Below are positions 1 to 13,900 of a DNA stretch of 64,000 nucleotides, in pieces. The notes under the pieces were generated by a model. It ran no database searches. It worked only from the letters and a program-made list of their open reading frames with translations, and was not told the origin of the DNA. Within the stretch, counting starts at the first letter, position 1, and every line of letters starts with the position of its first letter. Origin of the DNA: Apricaphanius iberus (lineage: Eukaryota; Chordata; Actinopteri; Cyprinodontiformes; Aphaniidae). The stretch covers positions 1,612,001 to 1,676,000 of the forward strand of contig JAPXFQ010002904.1 in NCBI GenBank assembly GCA_028564705.1, given 5' to 3'. The position numbers and the translations under genes were made by a program.

Positions 1-372
1 TTATTATTTTTAACGCTATTTTATTCTTTTAACTTTATGTTGACCTATCACAAAGAAGCTTAATAAAATAGGTACAATTTTGAGGTTGTAATGACAAAAT
101 GTGGAAAAAAACATACAATTTTAATACTTCTAAGAACAAATAATTTTGTAAGAAATTGTCCACCAATCAATAATTAATTAATACACTACATTAATGTTGT
201 TGTGATCAAAAATATTTGTGTGTTTGCCATGCAACGTCAGTGACGTTCCAAAAAATGCCCAAAAAAATATATTAGGAATCTAATGCACACTAAAACACTT
301 CCTGCAGCAAGCTCCTTTTGGGCTTCTCATTTTGAAGAAATCAATTGGGAAAGAATGTGATTAATTGGGGAT

Positions 373-867
373 ATGTTCATCCTAAATAATAAAATAAAGG
401 AGGTGTCTTTTAAAATTGCACACGCAATATACCCAGAAAATAAAACATTGGAAAGATTTAAAATTGATATTGAATATTGCTGTACTTTTTGTGGTAATTA
501 TGATGAAACAATTTCTCATCGGTTTTATGAGTGTACATACAGTAAGATATTTTGGAGAGATGTTGAAAGCTATATGAGACGTAAAACTGGACAAACATTA
601 ACACTGAGGGAAAAGGATGTGTTAATTTACTTTGAAGATAGTGGAACTGATAAGGATTTTTCTTTTTTTGTCCAATTGTTTTTAATCTTAGGAAAATTCC
701 ATATTCATAAAAAGAAATGGGCAGAGTCCAAACCAAATTTTGAACACCTTTTAGTGGAGCTCAAACAATATCACACCACTGTAACAGGTCTTAAAAATAG
801 AAGGCTATTAAGACTGATCTTATATCTGATCAAAGATAAAAACTCTACTATTCAGAGCTGCATTTGA
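373..867 (+). pseudogene. LINE (L1-like) reverse-transcriptase C-terminal fragment
   Basis: A 164-residue open stretch carries a CxxC...H...C knuckle (CTFCG...ETISHRFYEC) followed by FWRDVE. This resembles the zinc-ribbon found at the C-terminus of vertebrate L1/Swimmer-type LINE ORF2 proteins. The reverse-transcriptase and endonuclease parts are absent, so it is a 5'-truncated, presumably dead copy. It lies upstream of the dcaf11 promoter on the same strand and is followed by AT-rich 3' UTR-like sequence. The LINE relationship is confident; the exact clade is inferred from the motif alone. Confidence 0.7.
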
Positions 868-1074
868 ATCTTAAATTGCACTTTCTGATCACTTTTTTGT
901 TTTGTTTTGTTTACCCGATTGTGTTTTATCTGTTTTAATTTCATAAATTTGTTCCTTAAATTATTTTTTATGGTTGTGGTTTATGTTCTATTCTTACTTT
1001 TTTATTTCTTTTTTTAAGTGATTTTGTATTAATTGCATATATTTGTTCCTTACATTAAACTTTCTTACTGATTG

Positions 1075-1205
1075 ATTACTGTTAAACTTAGATGTTTTGT
1101 TTGTAATCATGTGGTTTCATTATCACTGAATCATGTAAAGCACCTTGAATTGCCTTGTGTTGAAAGTGTGCTATACAAATACAATTGTCTTGCCTTGCCT
1201 TATAC
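1075..1205 (+). repeat. Fish LINE/SINE-type 3' tail
   Basis: The segment around 1130-1200 (AAAGCACCTTGAATTGCC..., ending in repeated TTGCC units) nearly matches the 3' tail of the L2-like LINE at 24905-24985. It ends in a TTGCCTTGCC-type simple repeat, typical of retroposon 3' ends. Confidence 0.6.
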
Positions 1206-1360
1206 TCTCTAAATATGTTTAATTTGGTCTCATTTTATTTTTTTATTTTATTTTGTGGTTATTGTTTGTCTTGTACGCTTGTTTTAGTATTGTTTCCTGT
1301 AATGCGTTGCTTCTTTTTTAATTAACCCTGGCGTAAACAGATGTACTAAATAAAAAAAAG

Positions 1361-1475
1361 AAACTACTACGTCAGTGACGTGTAGTAGTTACACCCCCAG
1401 GCTGTGACGACAGTTGATCACGTGACGTGCAGTTTTTTTTTTTTTGGACACTTTTTGTAAACAACATGGCGATTG
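1361..1475 (+). promoter_or_regulatory. dcaf11: Putative dcaf11 promoter: CRE-like palindrome, E-box, YY1-like site
   Basis: Positions 1362-1390 form an interrupted inverted repeat with two TGACGT cores facing each other. A TCACGTGA E-box palindrome lies at 1418-1425 and runs into another TGACGTG. An AACATGGCGAT motif at 1463-1473 resembles the YY1 site common just downstream of vertebrate start sites. A splice acceptor ending at 1982, just before the dcaf11 start codon, implies an upstream non-coding exon, which fits a promoter here. All of this is motif-based; no start site is demonstrated. Confidence 0.45.
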
Positions 1476-1995
1476 ACGGATTGGCCCAGCTTGCCCACTG
1501 ATCAAACACGAAGCCGTATGTTCGGTGCAACAACAACAACAATAAAAAGCCCAAACAGACAGCATTTCGTGGTGGAGCGGGCTGAAAATCCTGACCCGGC
1601 TGGCTGACAAGTCCCCACCAGCAGGAGTTGGACCGACGAGCTGTCAGGAGGACTGCCCATCGGTAGCTAATGTTATCGTTAGCAACTTCGGCTAACTCTT
1701 CCAAATCTACATCAGTTTATCCAGATCTTACACGCAGAAAACGTGTGACGGTAGATTTTATTCGGCGGAATACTTAAGTTAGCTTGAATAGAAGAAGTCA
1801 TATTAATCCAATAACTTCAGCCGGTGTGACAATGACTCCCTTAGAAGTAACCTTACATTATTACCTAACGCTTCTTTTCCCCCCATATTATTAAACACAA
1901 TGTTCTGCACCTGAACGTCTGCGAGGCAAACCCGAAATTCTCCCCCCCAAAAAAAGTCTCCTTGCTTTCTTGTCTCCACCAGGCCCTCTCAGTCT

Positions 1996-4900
1996 ATGGG
2001 CTCACAGTCCAGTTCTGGGATGTCTTGTGGAAGGGGCTCTTCCAGTGGCAACCCAGCAGAACCGAACCAGAGCGGCAGCAGCAGCAGCAGCAGTGGTAGC
2101 GGCAGCAGCCGAGGCCGCAGGACGGCTGACAGGCAGCAGGGAGAAAGGCAGTCTGCTTTCGAGGAGGACGTTGACTTGGCTGAAGTGCTGGCTTACCTAC
2201 TGAGAAGGTAAATGTGGAATAAATCCAGTTATGTCCCAAAAAAACAACAAGCGCAAAACTGGAATTGTTTTATATATGACGTTAGTTACTGAAATTCATT
2301 TAGCTTTGTATTAGCTCAGGCCATTAAAATTCCCTACTTCCTGTTTGCTTATATCATTTAGGTCAACTGAGTCAGGCTCATAGAGCACAAAGAAATGCAA
2401 AGAATCTCTATAAATCAAGTTGGGAATGGTAGGGACATCAAAATTCATAAGTCTGCTGTATCTTAGTAGCTTACACATATAATCACATTAATCAAGATTA
2501 AAGGCTGTGTTTGATTTTAAGTATAAATTTGAAATGTTCAGAAACTTCTGCTTTGTGAATATAATATCAGGAAGAAAACTTGTTTTATATGCTGAAAAAA
2601 GAAAGAACTTAAAACGAATGTAAAGTGAATGTGCTTGCAAGCAGATAGTCTAATGTTCCCATTCCTTCATGTAATTAACTAGTGTGAAGTTAATCAGCTT
2701 TAAATCGTTATTACATTTTACCTGTAATTTGTGTTTTCTTTGTTTGGGATCCCTGAGAAACGATCCTAATTGATACAAAGAAGTAAAATGGTCACTTAAA
2801 GGGGTTAAAAAAAGTTGAAAAATAATGTTGAATTATCAAGATTAAAGGCTGTGTTTGATTTCAAGTATAAATTTGAAATGTTCAGAAACTTCTGCTTTGT
2901 GAATATAATATCGGGAAGAAAACTTGTTTTATATGCTGAAAAAAGAAAGAGCTTAATTAAATCTAGTTCTAGAATACAAAACTAATAGCTAGTCTACACA
3001 AGACATGGGTTATTTAATTTAGTTTAATTGCTTTATTTTGACCACAACATGTTAGCCTAATACTTAACTCGTGACTTAATTGTTGATCGTTTTTCTTTAC
3101 TTTGGTCCCTCAAATGGAACACAAAAAACCCGTCCTCCTTTATTATTTTTTTAAGTCAGCCTAATACGCCGTCCCTTAGAGGTAGACGGTCAAAAAAAGG
3201 TCTGTATGCGTATGGCCTGCAGAGTAGGTTGTTATTGCGAAGTAATTCTATCCCCACAGCATGATTCTGCAGGTGGGTGTTCTGCTTGTAAAACAAAAAT
3301 AAAGTCATTTGGTCTCTTTCTGACCAGAGCGTCTTCTCCTAGGTCTGTGCTGGTAGTTCTCCTGTTGCCAGATTCTCCCACCTGAGCCGGATATTTGTAG
3401 CTCCTCCAGAGTTACCGTAGTCCTCTAAACTGCTGATTCTCTGATTAATGCTCTTCTTGTCAGTTTAGCTGGAAAGCTGTGCCTTTAAAGGGTTGCGCAA
3501 TTTTTCAATTAAAAATAAGGATTATGCAGTAGCGTTATTATAAGTGAATATTGGGAATATATTGGCTGTAATCAATCCACTTTTTCCTCAGCCATTTTTT
3601 TTCATGTGTGCGCTTCCTGGAGTCACTGTGACCTTTGGACTCTTTGGCATTGTGTCTACTGCAGTTAGAGTCCAACAGACTGAATATTACATTTGTGTGC
3701 CAAGTGTGAACTTAGGACATCTGGAGCAAATTGGCCAAAACCTATTTCACTGTAAGCAGTCCTTTGTGATATTATTATTGCTATTACGCAAACTGGTGTT
3801 GTTCCACTTCACAATTCAATGCACTACTCTGTTTTGGTGAATCACATAAAACGGGACAAAATCTTAAAACTTTCAAGGTCATTTACCACATTATTGTTAA
3901 CTGTAAATGATTAAGTTTGACTTTTGGTAAAGACATCCTCCCCGAGACGAAAATAAATACCAGTAATATGTGTTGTACAATCAGGATGTTCTCTGAGACA
4001 GCAGTAAACGTGGCATTAATTAATGTTTTAAAAAGTCCTCTTATTTGGTGCATCAGCTTAGTGTTGCTTCATCATTTCGCATAGATGTTGCTGATTGTTG
4101 CTTGTGTGTGTGCAGGGGCCAGGTCAGAGTGGTCCATGGCCATGAAGCTACCGGGCTGCAGCTGGTCCAGTCGTACTCTGACTCTGATGAGGACAGCGAC
4201 GGAGCCTGGGACGGGCGGCTGGGCGACCGCTACAATCCACCAGGTAACCTCCTCCCAGCTCTGTGTGAGCCACTCAGATTCTTAGCTTCAATCGTGTCTC
4301 TCTACAAAATAAGTTGTCCTCTGTTTCAAAACTACTTCATTTATTACCAACATAAAATTATGTTGGCCCCTGTATGAAGCGCATTCATTTTAAAAGAATA
4401 ACACCTTTTCCTTAGAAAACCAGAAAAGGACACATTTACTTTCTACTCTGACCGATTTCTTTCTGTCCAGTGGACACCCAGCCCGACACACAAGAAGTGG
4501 AGCGCAGCGAGATCCGAACACAGATCCTCCTGGCTACTGCCTCGTCTTCCTTGAAAGGTCGACACAGTTTCACCCACATGCTCACAGAGGTCAGACCCCG
4601 ACAATTCAGAACCTCTAATAGCAAAAAATACATGATATAGTCGGACCTGATTATACAAGTTAAACGTGAATTAACTGTTTTGTGCCCAGAGAGAACAGGG
4701 CAGATGTAGAGGCTCCAGTTTTTCCCACGGAGAGTGCAGTCGTATCCGCACACAGTGAGTACATTTCACCCTTTTCTTTTTTCCCAAAATTTCCCAAAAA
4801 GAAAGACGATGAGAAGTAAAAAAAAAAAATCTGTATCATTACATTTTTGGGCGCTGGACCCAATGTGGAGTTCTCTGACACTATTTTAACCCCTGTTGCT

Positions 4901-7900
4901 TCCTTGTAGTTTTCTGCCAAACTACGTGTCCCACAAGGATACGTACCTGCAGAAAGCCTTTTGTGGAGTGTACAGCGAGGAGGGCAACATGTTCCTCTCT
5001 GCCTGCCAAGGTAAATAATACAACATGAGAACCCAGAGGAAATTAATCAGATCCTAGAATCATTTGCTTTTTCAAAGCCATTTTTTTTCTCTGTCCCCCA
5101 TTTAGTGCATACTTGAGTTTTTATTAGGTTGCTGTTTTGGGAGTAAACAATACAGTTGCCCCCTTCCTCGCTGGTCGTTCAGTTTCACTGTTTTCCTCAT
5201 TATAATCCTTACTGTTTATTTGCTGCTGAAGTCACAGAAAAATAAGCCTAATACTGATGGTAAAGCTAAACTTTTATCTTTCAAAAATAATTGGGACCTA
5301 TTAGTATGAAGAATGATTTAGTCAACGTTAATAGGCTTGATGGCAAGGACACTTGAATGAATGCATATGTTGGTCTGCAATCACAAAAAAGATGGTGTTG
5401 GTGTGATGTGGAAATACTGAGCAGTACCTCAAGATACCAGCCACAAAGTTAAAGCTTGAGCACAATCAGATCTACCGAATGGAAAATTACCCTAAGCATT
5501 TGGCCGATGTAATACAAAGTGGCTCAAGGAAAATAACATCAGTAATTTGGTGTATCCATTAAATAAATAAAAAACTAAAGAATGAATGAATACTTTATTT
5601 CAAACATCTGAATAACATATTACACTTATTAAGCACTAATCGATAAAAAATCTTTGTATGTTTGAAAATGAGGTAGCTTATTAGTCTCTAAAACCCTCTC
5701 CAGCTAGTACCTAGTACTGTAGGTTGTCTTACTTCCTGTATCCCGGAAGAAAATTTGTGGGAAGAACTAAAATGGTGTGTGGACTGAGGTGGCTTACAAA
5801 TCTGATTCAGTTACACCGGTTCTATCAGCAGGAATGGGCCAAAACTCCAGCAAACTATTGTGAGATTATTAATAATACTAAATAACAATGCTGGCGTAAA
5901 CTGGGTAAATATATCTATTCTAAAAGTGATGCGTCTTTTTATACATTAAGAGTTGTAACTGTTCGTATTTATTTGCTGTTTTTCTGCTAGACCAGAATAT
6001 CCGCCTGTACGACACCAGTAGGGGGCGCTTCCACCTGCAGCGGACGGTGAAGGCCCGTGATGTGGGCTGGAGCGTGCTGGACGTCTGCTTCACTCCGGAT
6101 GCTCGCAACGTGCTCTACTCCAGCTGGTCTGACTACAGTAAGGCTAACGGACCATTAAGACACTGTGCCACGAGCTAGTCACTGTACGGCAATATAGACT
6201 GTTATCATTTATGCCATCAGTTATATATGGTCATGTGTTTTTTATCATCTAAAAGTAGATTGTTAGGTAACAAATGGTGGAGATGAGCAGTTAAGTATGT
6301 TTAGAACTAAGGGAGATTAATTTAAAAGTTATCCAGCTCCAAATCAGTGGGCCGTTTGTTATGCAAAATTTGAGGGTATAAAATATAATAGGACAAATGT
6401 AACATTGTTACAACAGTGAACGTATTTCCCAAATTAAGCTATCATTTATTTCGTTTTTCCACTTTTTTAGTGAATTTCTGAACCCCAGTTTTTGTAAAGC
6501 TTTGTTGACCTCCCCATACGGATTTTATTTGTTTTGGATTTTTCTTTAGGAAGTGATGAAAGCAGTTTTAAAAATACTGTTTTGTACCTGTCGTCAGTAG
6601 TTAATTAATTATTATTATTTATTTTAAAATCTGAGGTAAGGTCATTGCTGTTGCTTGGGATAGCAGTTGCTGTAAAACTTTTATTTTTAAATATAATGAT
6701 TCAGAAACAAAGACTTGATTATTGTATTGCATATAGCTAAAACAGTAGTCTCTGTGTGCATTTCCCAAGGAACAGAGTTCCTTACCTTGCTTTCAGATTG
6801 CCAAACGGCTGCTAACATTTCCAAATCCAGCATCTTTTAAACCAAACAAAGCTTAAAAGCCCGAATGGATATGATAAAACAACCGTCCTGTAATACGTTT
6901 AGCCTATTTGTTATCTGCAGAAAGTCTTGCTCTTTCTCACTGTCTTGCAGCGTCAGTGAAAAGCAGACATATCTTGCAATTTTGCACACAAAAAAAAATT
7001 GGTTACTTTGGAACAGCTTCTCTGATACGAAATGTAGCTAACCTTAAGTTAATGGCCGTATCAAACAGTTTTTGTTGTCAAGTTACGCTTGGGTATGACA
7101 TGTTCATTAATCGGAAAAAGATGGCTTCTTCTTGAACAAAGATGAGACTAGAGTGCTTTAGGTATTTTAGATATTTTATAGGTAGATTGACTGGATTGCA
7201 AAACAAACCATGCTCCCAGATCAGTGCCATACTTTTACTCCCCCACACTCTCCAATTTGATAATATATGGTTAACGCTCATCAGACATTGTCTTCTTCAG
7301 TCCCTCCTATGCAGTCCTGATGTCTGGTCCCACAAGGTTCAATCACTTCACCCTGAAGAGTATAATGAAGTAAATCTGAAATCTGCTGCTCACTGATGTC
7401 TTTTTAAGCACTTTGATAATCTCTAAATGACATATTCCAAAATGCATTTAGTCAAATGTAATTAATCATTTTACTCTAATTCCTTCTAAATAATCCCGTC
7501 GCATAACCTGCTCTTATTACTGTAGTAATATCCAAAACATAAAGGAAATATTTCAAGATGCTACTACAATTTATATTATGGGTGTGGTGAGAGCCGAGAA
7601 AAAAAAAAAAAAAATCTTCAAGCAATAAGTTGATAATCGGACGCGAGTCTTGCGATGGAACCCAAAAAAAAAAACCTACCGGGATCTCTATCCGCCATCC
7701 GTGGTGTTTCTTTTGTTCACCATTTCATTCATTTAGGTGAGAAAAGACATTCTGACGACCTCCATGCCCCTCGGGACGGCCATACTCGTCTCGTCATCTG
7801 TCCGACCTCTGAAAAAAAGAACCAACACAGAGAGTTGTTATGCAGCCCCCTCACGTAGTCCCAGAAAGGTGTTACATCTGGGTGTTGGTGTTGAAATGTG

Positions 7901-10900
7901 TAATCTTCCCTTCAGTTGCTGCTCCACGTCGTGAACACAAAGGTCCATCTCTGGTCCTCCTTAGCCTCAGTGTCCATTGACCTGCGGTCACCGATAGGCC
8001 CCCTCAGAAGGCGAGGGGGTTATTACGTGTTAGAACATGATAGTTCAAACCTATGTGAGCTAATTCAGTGGATTGATGAATTGATTTTATGTAAGTGATT
8101 AAGTAGAATCAGCAGAATTGTGAGTATGGTTTAAGATTACTTGCTGCAACTTAATACACCAGGCAAACTTAACTGAAATCCACCTACCAGATTAATTGAC
8201 AGAGCCTTATTGACTAGAAGAGCCTAGAAAGGAAGTTATAGGTCAGCAGTTAGATTGTCTTCAGATCAGTCTGTGATAAATTCATGCAAGAGGAAACCAA
8301 CCAACCAACCAACTTTGCAGATGACATCGCTGTTTTCAGACTCAGTAGGGGAGGAGATGAGACGGCGTACCCGGAGGAAGTCAAAAGGTTAGCAGGCACA
8401 ATTTATAACTCAACACCAATAAGACAAAAAAGACGGTGATTGATTTCAGGAAACACAGGAAAGAACAGGGCCCACTCTATATCCAAGGGGAACGTGTCCA
8501 ACGGGTGCCCTTGGATATATAATTGTTGGGCGCATACATAACCGAGGACCTCTCCTGAACTGACAACACCACTGCACTAGTAGTGGTGTTGTCACACCAC
8601 TACTAAAAGGCCCAGCAGAGACTCCTCTTCCTATGAGTACTAAAAATAAATCTTCTAAAGAAGAAGCTGTTGGGGTTATTCTACCGCAGCACAGTTGACA
8701 CCGTCCTCAAATACTGTATAACAACCTGTTACGTGAACTGCACTGCTGTTAACAGCATAAAACAAGAAGAGGGGTCATTAAGACGGCCCAAAACATCATT
8801 GGCCGGCCCACTGCCCTCCCTGGTAGAGGTAGCAAGCGGTGTCTCTAAAGGGCAAGATCTAAAATCTCAGACACCTCTCATCCAGGCCCACACCTGTTTA
8901 GCCTTTTGCCCTCAGGAAGAGGATACAGCTGTTTAAAAACCAGGACCAAAAGACTTAAAAACAGCTTCTTCCCTTGGGACTTTTAGAAATTTAAACACAA
9001 AACCTCATGTGCCCTAAATAAAGAATTTATCAGTCAGAAAGTCAGTCCAATTTCACTGTACACGAATTGGTCCAATGACAATAGTCTATGCTATTCTGTT
9101 CTTACTGTCTCCGTATTATAAATCCCCTAGTTCTTGAGACACTGAACACGTGCCTCAAGATTGCTATACCAATACCCCAGCGGATTCCTCTGACACGGTG
9201 CTAAAAACTTCCCAAGGGAGCGCCCTGTCTGGGCTGTAGAGATAAAACTGCTTCACACAGGAGATAAAACTCCTCTGCGTTCCCTGGAGAGAACAGTTCA
9301 AGGTTAGCCTCCTTTAAACCGCCTTTCCTCCACCTGGGGGGGTGGGCACTCGATCACCTAATTCTCCATAGACAAGCCCCTCCTTATACCCCTCCTTAAC
9401 ATGATTACCAACGTATGTAAGACTATATCTTGTGTAACATTTAGTACCTGCTTTTACAGACCCTTAATGATGTCTTAAGGATTATATTTAATTGTTAAAT
9501 TCTCCTGCTTTTCAATAAAACCACCTGCTGTTAGAACCTGTTTCAGCACCATGAGGCGAGACGTATTCCTCGCACGCCCAAAGATGACCAACACAAAACA
9601 TCCTGATTGAGGTTGTCCTAATTCCTGCATGAGATGGTCAAGGAGCTTTCACCAGCGCCACTTTCAAGCTTGTGCCTGTATTTGCCTTTAAAAGATTACT
9701 TACCTATTTATCTATTCATTCACTTGAAACTCTTGTAGAGCTGTGGGACCAATACCTTTAATTTTACTTAAACTATAACTCACAACCTACATAGAGTTTC
9801 CCAAGCTGCTGCTTGTGGGCCCGAAACGGCCTGTCCTTGTCTTAGGAAAACAGACTCTCCCAAGGCCTCTGCTCTTGGTAATTAATTTGAAAAATAGGAG
9901 GGCTTTTTAATTTTAGCTTGTCTAATCAATTTTATCAATTCATTATTTGCGTTGCTGTTTAACTTTAGCTGTGCCTGTCAACCTAATTTTGAGCACTTCT
10001 TACAACATTACGTTTGACGTTTGCATTGATTAATGAAAACTAAACAACCGTCTTCTGATTAATACCTGTTAATGAAGTGTTAGCCCATCTAACAGTGGGT
10101 GTGCTAACCCCAAAGCGCTCACTATCATTCTCATTATTATCGCTTTTATCCTAATTAACATTTCAAACAAAGCAAAAATATCCCTGTTCTGAACAATTCC
10201 AGCTTTTGTCCCCTCTTGGTTGTACAGAGAGGAGGGAGGAGTTATTCTGTTTGCAGCTTTTTCATGTCTGGCAAGGGTGTTACCACCATTTTGTTCATCA
10301 GTTCAAGCCATTGTTCCACGTCTATAGGTGTTTTGTTCAGGTCAGTTCCAGCAGTGGGAGTCAGATGGTTGTCAGCATGCAGGAACAATTTATTGCTCAC
10401 GATTAGTAGCGTTTCCTAAAAACATGTCGGATCCAGTTTTCTACGGGTCTTTAAATGCATTATAATGATTATGTGGTCTAATGGACAAAACGATGTCACA
10501 TTACTTCCTTAACTATTAATAGATTGGGTTTTCTGCTTTCTTTTCAGTAAAATTAGTCAGCTCTCTGACTTTTGTTGGCTGGAACCCAGAAGTCCTGCTG
10601 AAAGAGCTAGCCATTAGTCCTCCACAATCTGATGCATATCTAAATCTTTCATAAATGTATTTATTACTTGTTTTAGTTCCTGTGTTGGAATCAGGCAGAT
10701 TTGTTGATTTCTTCTATGCATTTTTAAGATAAATGGTTGCTCGCCATACTTACTCTCCTTTGTAATCTGACTTCCATCTTATCTGTTTTCCAGTCCTAAT
10801 AAAGAATAATGGTGATCGTTTTTAACTTGAACATAGCATTTATTATACTACTTTACCTTAAAATATTTGTTAAAAACCCTGTTGTAACTCAAGGCAAGTC

Positions 10901-13900
10901 TAACTAACCTTCACAACTTGTGACCTTGACATAAATACACTTAAACCATTGTATCTGGCAGGCAGTAGAAAATAGGGGTCATTAAATTTTATTTTATTTA
11001 ATTCAGTTCAAAAATGCTTTATTTATCCCAAAGGGAAATTAAATGTTATAATTCCTACCAGGTATCTTCTAAGGTCCGTTGCTAAGAGCTCAATTTCCGA
11101 TACAATGGAGACAGTATTCCATAGTAACATGTTCTGGATGACACAATCAGTCGGTGGTGGGAAAATTTGCTCGCACTGCTGATCCACCTCATTTGTTTTT
11201 GCCACTCCTCCGTAAATAAAAGAGGTACTCATTGGGAAAGTGGATGTATTTACTGGTAATTTCTGGTCAGTAAGGGATTCTCATTTTATGATGACCTTGA
11301 GTCAAAGTATCATAGTAGGACAGTGTTAAAAATCGTAAATGGAATTTAAACATGCCTTTAACTGCTTTCAATTAAAACAAGAAGGTAAAAGTTTTTCCTT
11401 CTGCTGCAAAAATAAAATCACATATTGATTTTTACTTGTACAACATATATTTGTTGGTGTTTTGATTTTGAAGCCCAGACTTCAGGAAAACTTATAGCAT
11501 AAATGCCACAAGAAGCCGATAGTAGATGGTTAATTAGTCAGGCTATCTGCTCAAGCAGCCACCCTGCTGTCAGCTGCTTATCAGAAATGGTGCCAATTGC
11601 TTACCAATTGGAGCTTTAAACCAGAGTGACCATCATAAGAATGATGGGGGATTTTTCTTGGTTTGGATTATTTTTTGAAAACCTTAAAAAGCTATTAAAA
11701 CATGTTAGTTACTCATTGTTCTCTCTGTCTGTCATCCCCACAGTTCATCTGTGCAGCATAGATGGAGACAGTGAAAACCACACCGCCCTGGACCTCAAGT
11801 TAGTGTTTCCTCTCATAGTAATTTATAGCATAATGGAGCAGGTAATCTATATTTCCTTACTCCTCCTTCACTGCCACCTGGATGAGTGATGCTGTCGGAA
11901 GTTTTCACCCCATCATCCACCCTCTCCCTCCTCTCTGCGTGTGTCCTTGTCAGAGACCGCAGAGACGTAGAGATCATTCATTTAAAAAGGAAAGGGGATA
12001 AGTGCCATCATAAATGTGTTTTTTGGTGTGGGATGTCGCTCGGTAGACTACGTGGTTGGGATTCAGCGATTTGTGCTTTTTGATAATGCTGTGTGTGCTT
12101 TGTAGTCCAGATGAGAGGAGGTTCTGCGTGTTCTCGCTGGCTGCTTCAACAGATGGCAAGGAGATTCTGGGCGGGTGAGTACAAGAGTCAGAGCAGTGAC
12201 TGACAGGCAGTACTGAAGGCTCTTTTGGAAAAATTGATTCATTGTTCCAGTTTTTTGTCTTGAAAGACAGCACAGCATTCATTCTGTAGTTAATAAGGAG
12301 GAATTTAAATTGCGTCAAATGCTTGAGTGGGAATTTATTCTGTGTTTTCAGAGCAAACGACGGCTGCCTTTACGTTTTTGACCTTGAGCAGAATAAACGA
12401 ACTTTGAAGGTGAGTGAAGCTACGTATGTTTATTTCACAGACATAGGTGGGAAGTAAAAAGTGTCGGTCCAGGGTGGCAAAGCAAAGGTATCAAGCTATT
12501 TAGTCAGGCGTTCAGAAGAAAATGCTATAAAATAAATGCTAAGATCTATAGGTAGGAAAGAAAGTAGCACCCTAATTACATCATCCCCTTAGTAAAATAT
12601 GGTAGCGGCAGCATTATCCTGTGTTTATAAGGCAGTTCTGGAAAAAAACAACTGCTAGAGTAAAACAGGATGGATCAGATCAAAGCATATTTCTGGATTA
12701 GATAAGGACACTCACATTTATTCTGCCTGAGCTCAAGCTACTTTGCAAAGAGGAAATGAATTAACTTGTAACCTCTGAGCTCCTTCTGGCGATTTATCCA
12801 ACAAAAATCCCCCTTAATTTAAGACTTTTGTCACGGTAGTCATGTTAGTCAGTGTAAAACAGTAGAGTCCAGTTCAGGGTAGGAACCAAGCTCCTCCTCC
12901 CACGGCTTCCCTCTGTGGATCAGTCAGTGGCGGACCCCCTCCACCATCTGCTCCATCACCGTCTCTCTCTGAGTCCGGCCCCACATTTAGCTCTCCTCTG
13001 ATTCTGCGTATCTGCGCTTCGTGTCCGCCCACGCTCCATCCGGAAACATTGACTCTTTCCTCCCGTTTTTCTTTGCGTGCCCCTCTCTCCTCAGATCGAT
13101 GCCCACGAGGACGACGTGAACGCGGTGGCGTTTGCCGACAGCTCGTCGCAGCTGCTCTTTTCTGGCAGCGACGACGCTCTGTGCAAGGTGTGGGACAGAC
13201 GGACGCTGCGAGAGGACAGGCCGCAGCCCGTCGGACAGCTGGCCGGCCACAGAGACGGCATCACCTTCATCCACAGCAAGGTGTTTGGACGGGCGAATGG
13301 GGTGGTGCTCCTGTTCCTTCCACCTGTCATCAAAAAGCTCTCCAAAGCATTTAAGCTGCTTAACAATATTCATTTCTTGCGCCTTAACGCTTCGGTCTGT
13401 TCTGTGCCAGGGGGACTCCCGCTATCTAATCAGCAACTCGAAGGATCAGTCCATCAAGCTGTGGGACGTGCGAAAATTCTCTCCCAAAGAGGGTTTGGCT
13501 GCCTCCCGCCTGGCAGTCACCCAACAAAACTGGGACTACCGCTGGCAGCAGGTTCCCCAGAGAGGTGAGGAAGGGAAGGGGAGCGATGGGAGGTTTTATC
13601 TGCCTAAAGGAGAATGTCTTTTAAAAGTTAATCAAATCCAGTAAAAAGTGAAACCTAGAGTGAAATATCTAAAACATTTACTTGTGTTAATTTAGTTAAC
13701 GATAGAGTACAGCAAACAAACTCAATATTCAGTTAATCGGAAAATTAATATAAGAAAAAGACATAAATAAGCAATAAAACAGTTGTGATGTTATGGTATA
13801 CATAACTACCGCTGACTGTACAGTTGTCTGCCAGGCAGTCATTGAAAAAATTTTCAAAAAGTCACGGCCAAAGACCTTGTTCTCCATATTGTGGTATATG

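Noticed and set aside
3544..3840. A 98-aa open frame in dcaf11 intron 1
   Set aside because: Hydrophobic AT-rich translation without family hallmarks or splice support.
13049..13644. Several overlapping open frames on both strands around dcaf11 exons 10-11
   Set aside because: Shadows of the real WD40 exons; only the frame giving DDVNAVAFAD and WDRR fits the family.
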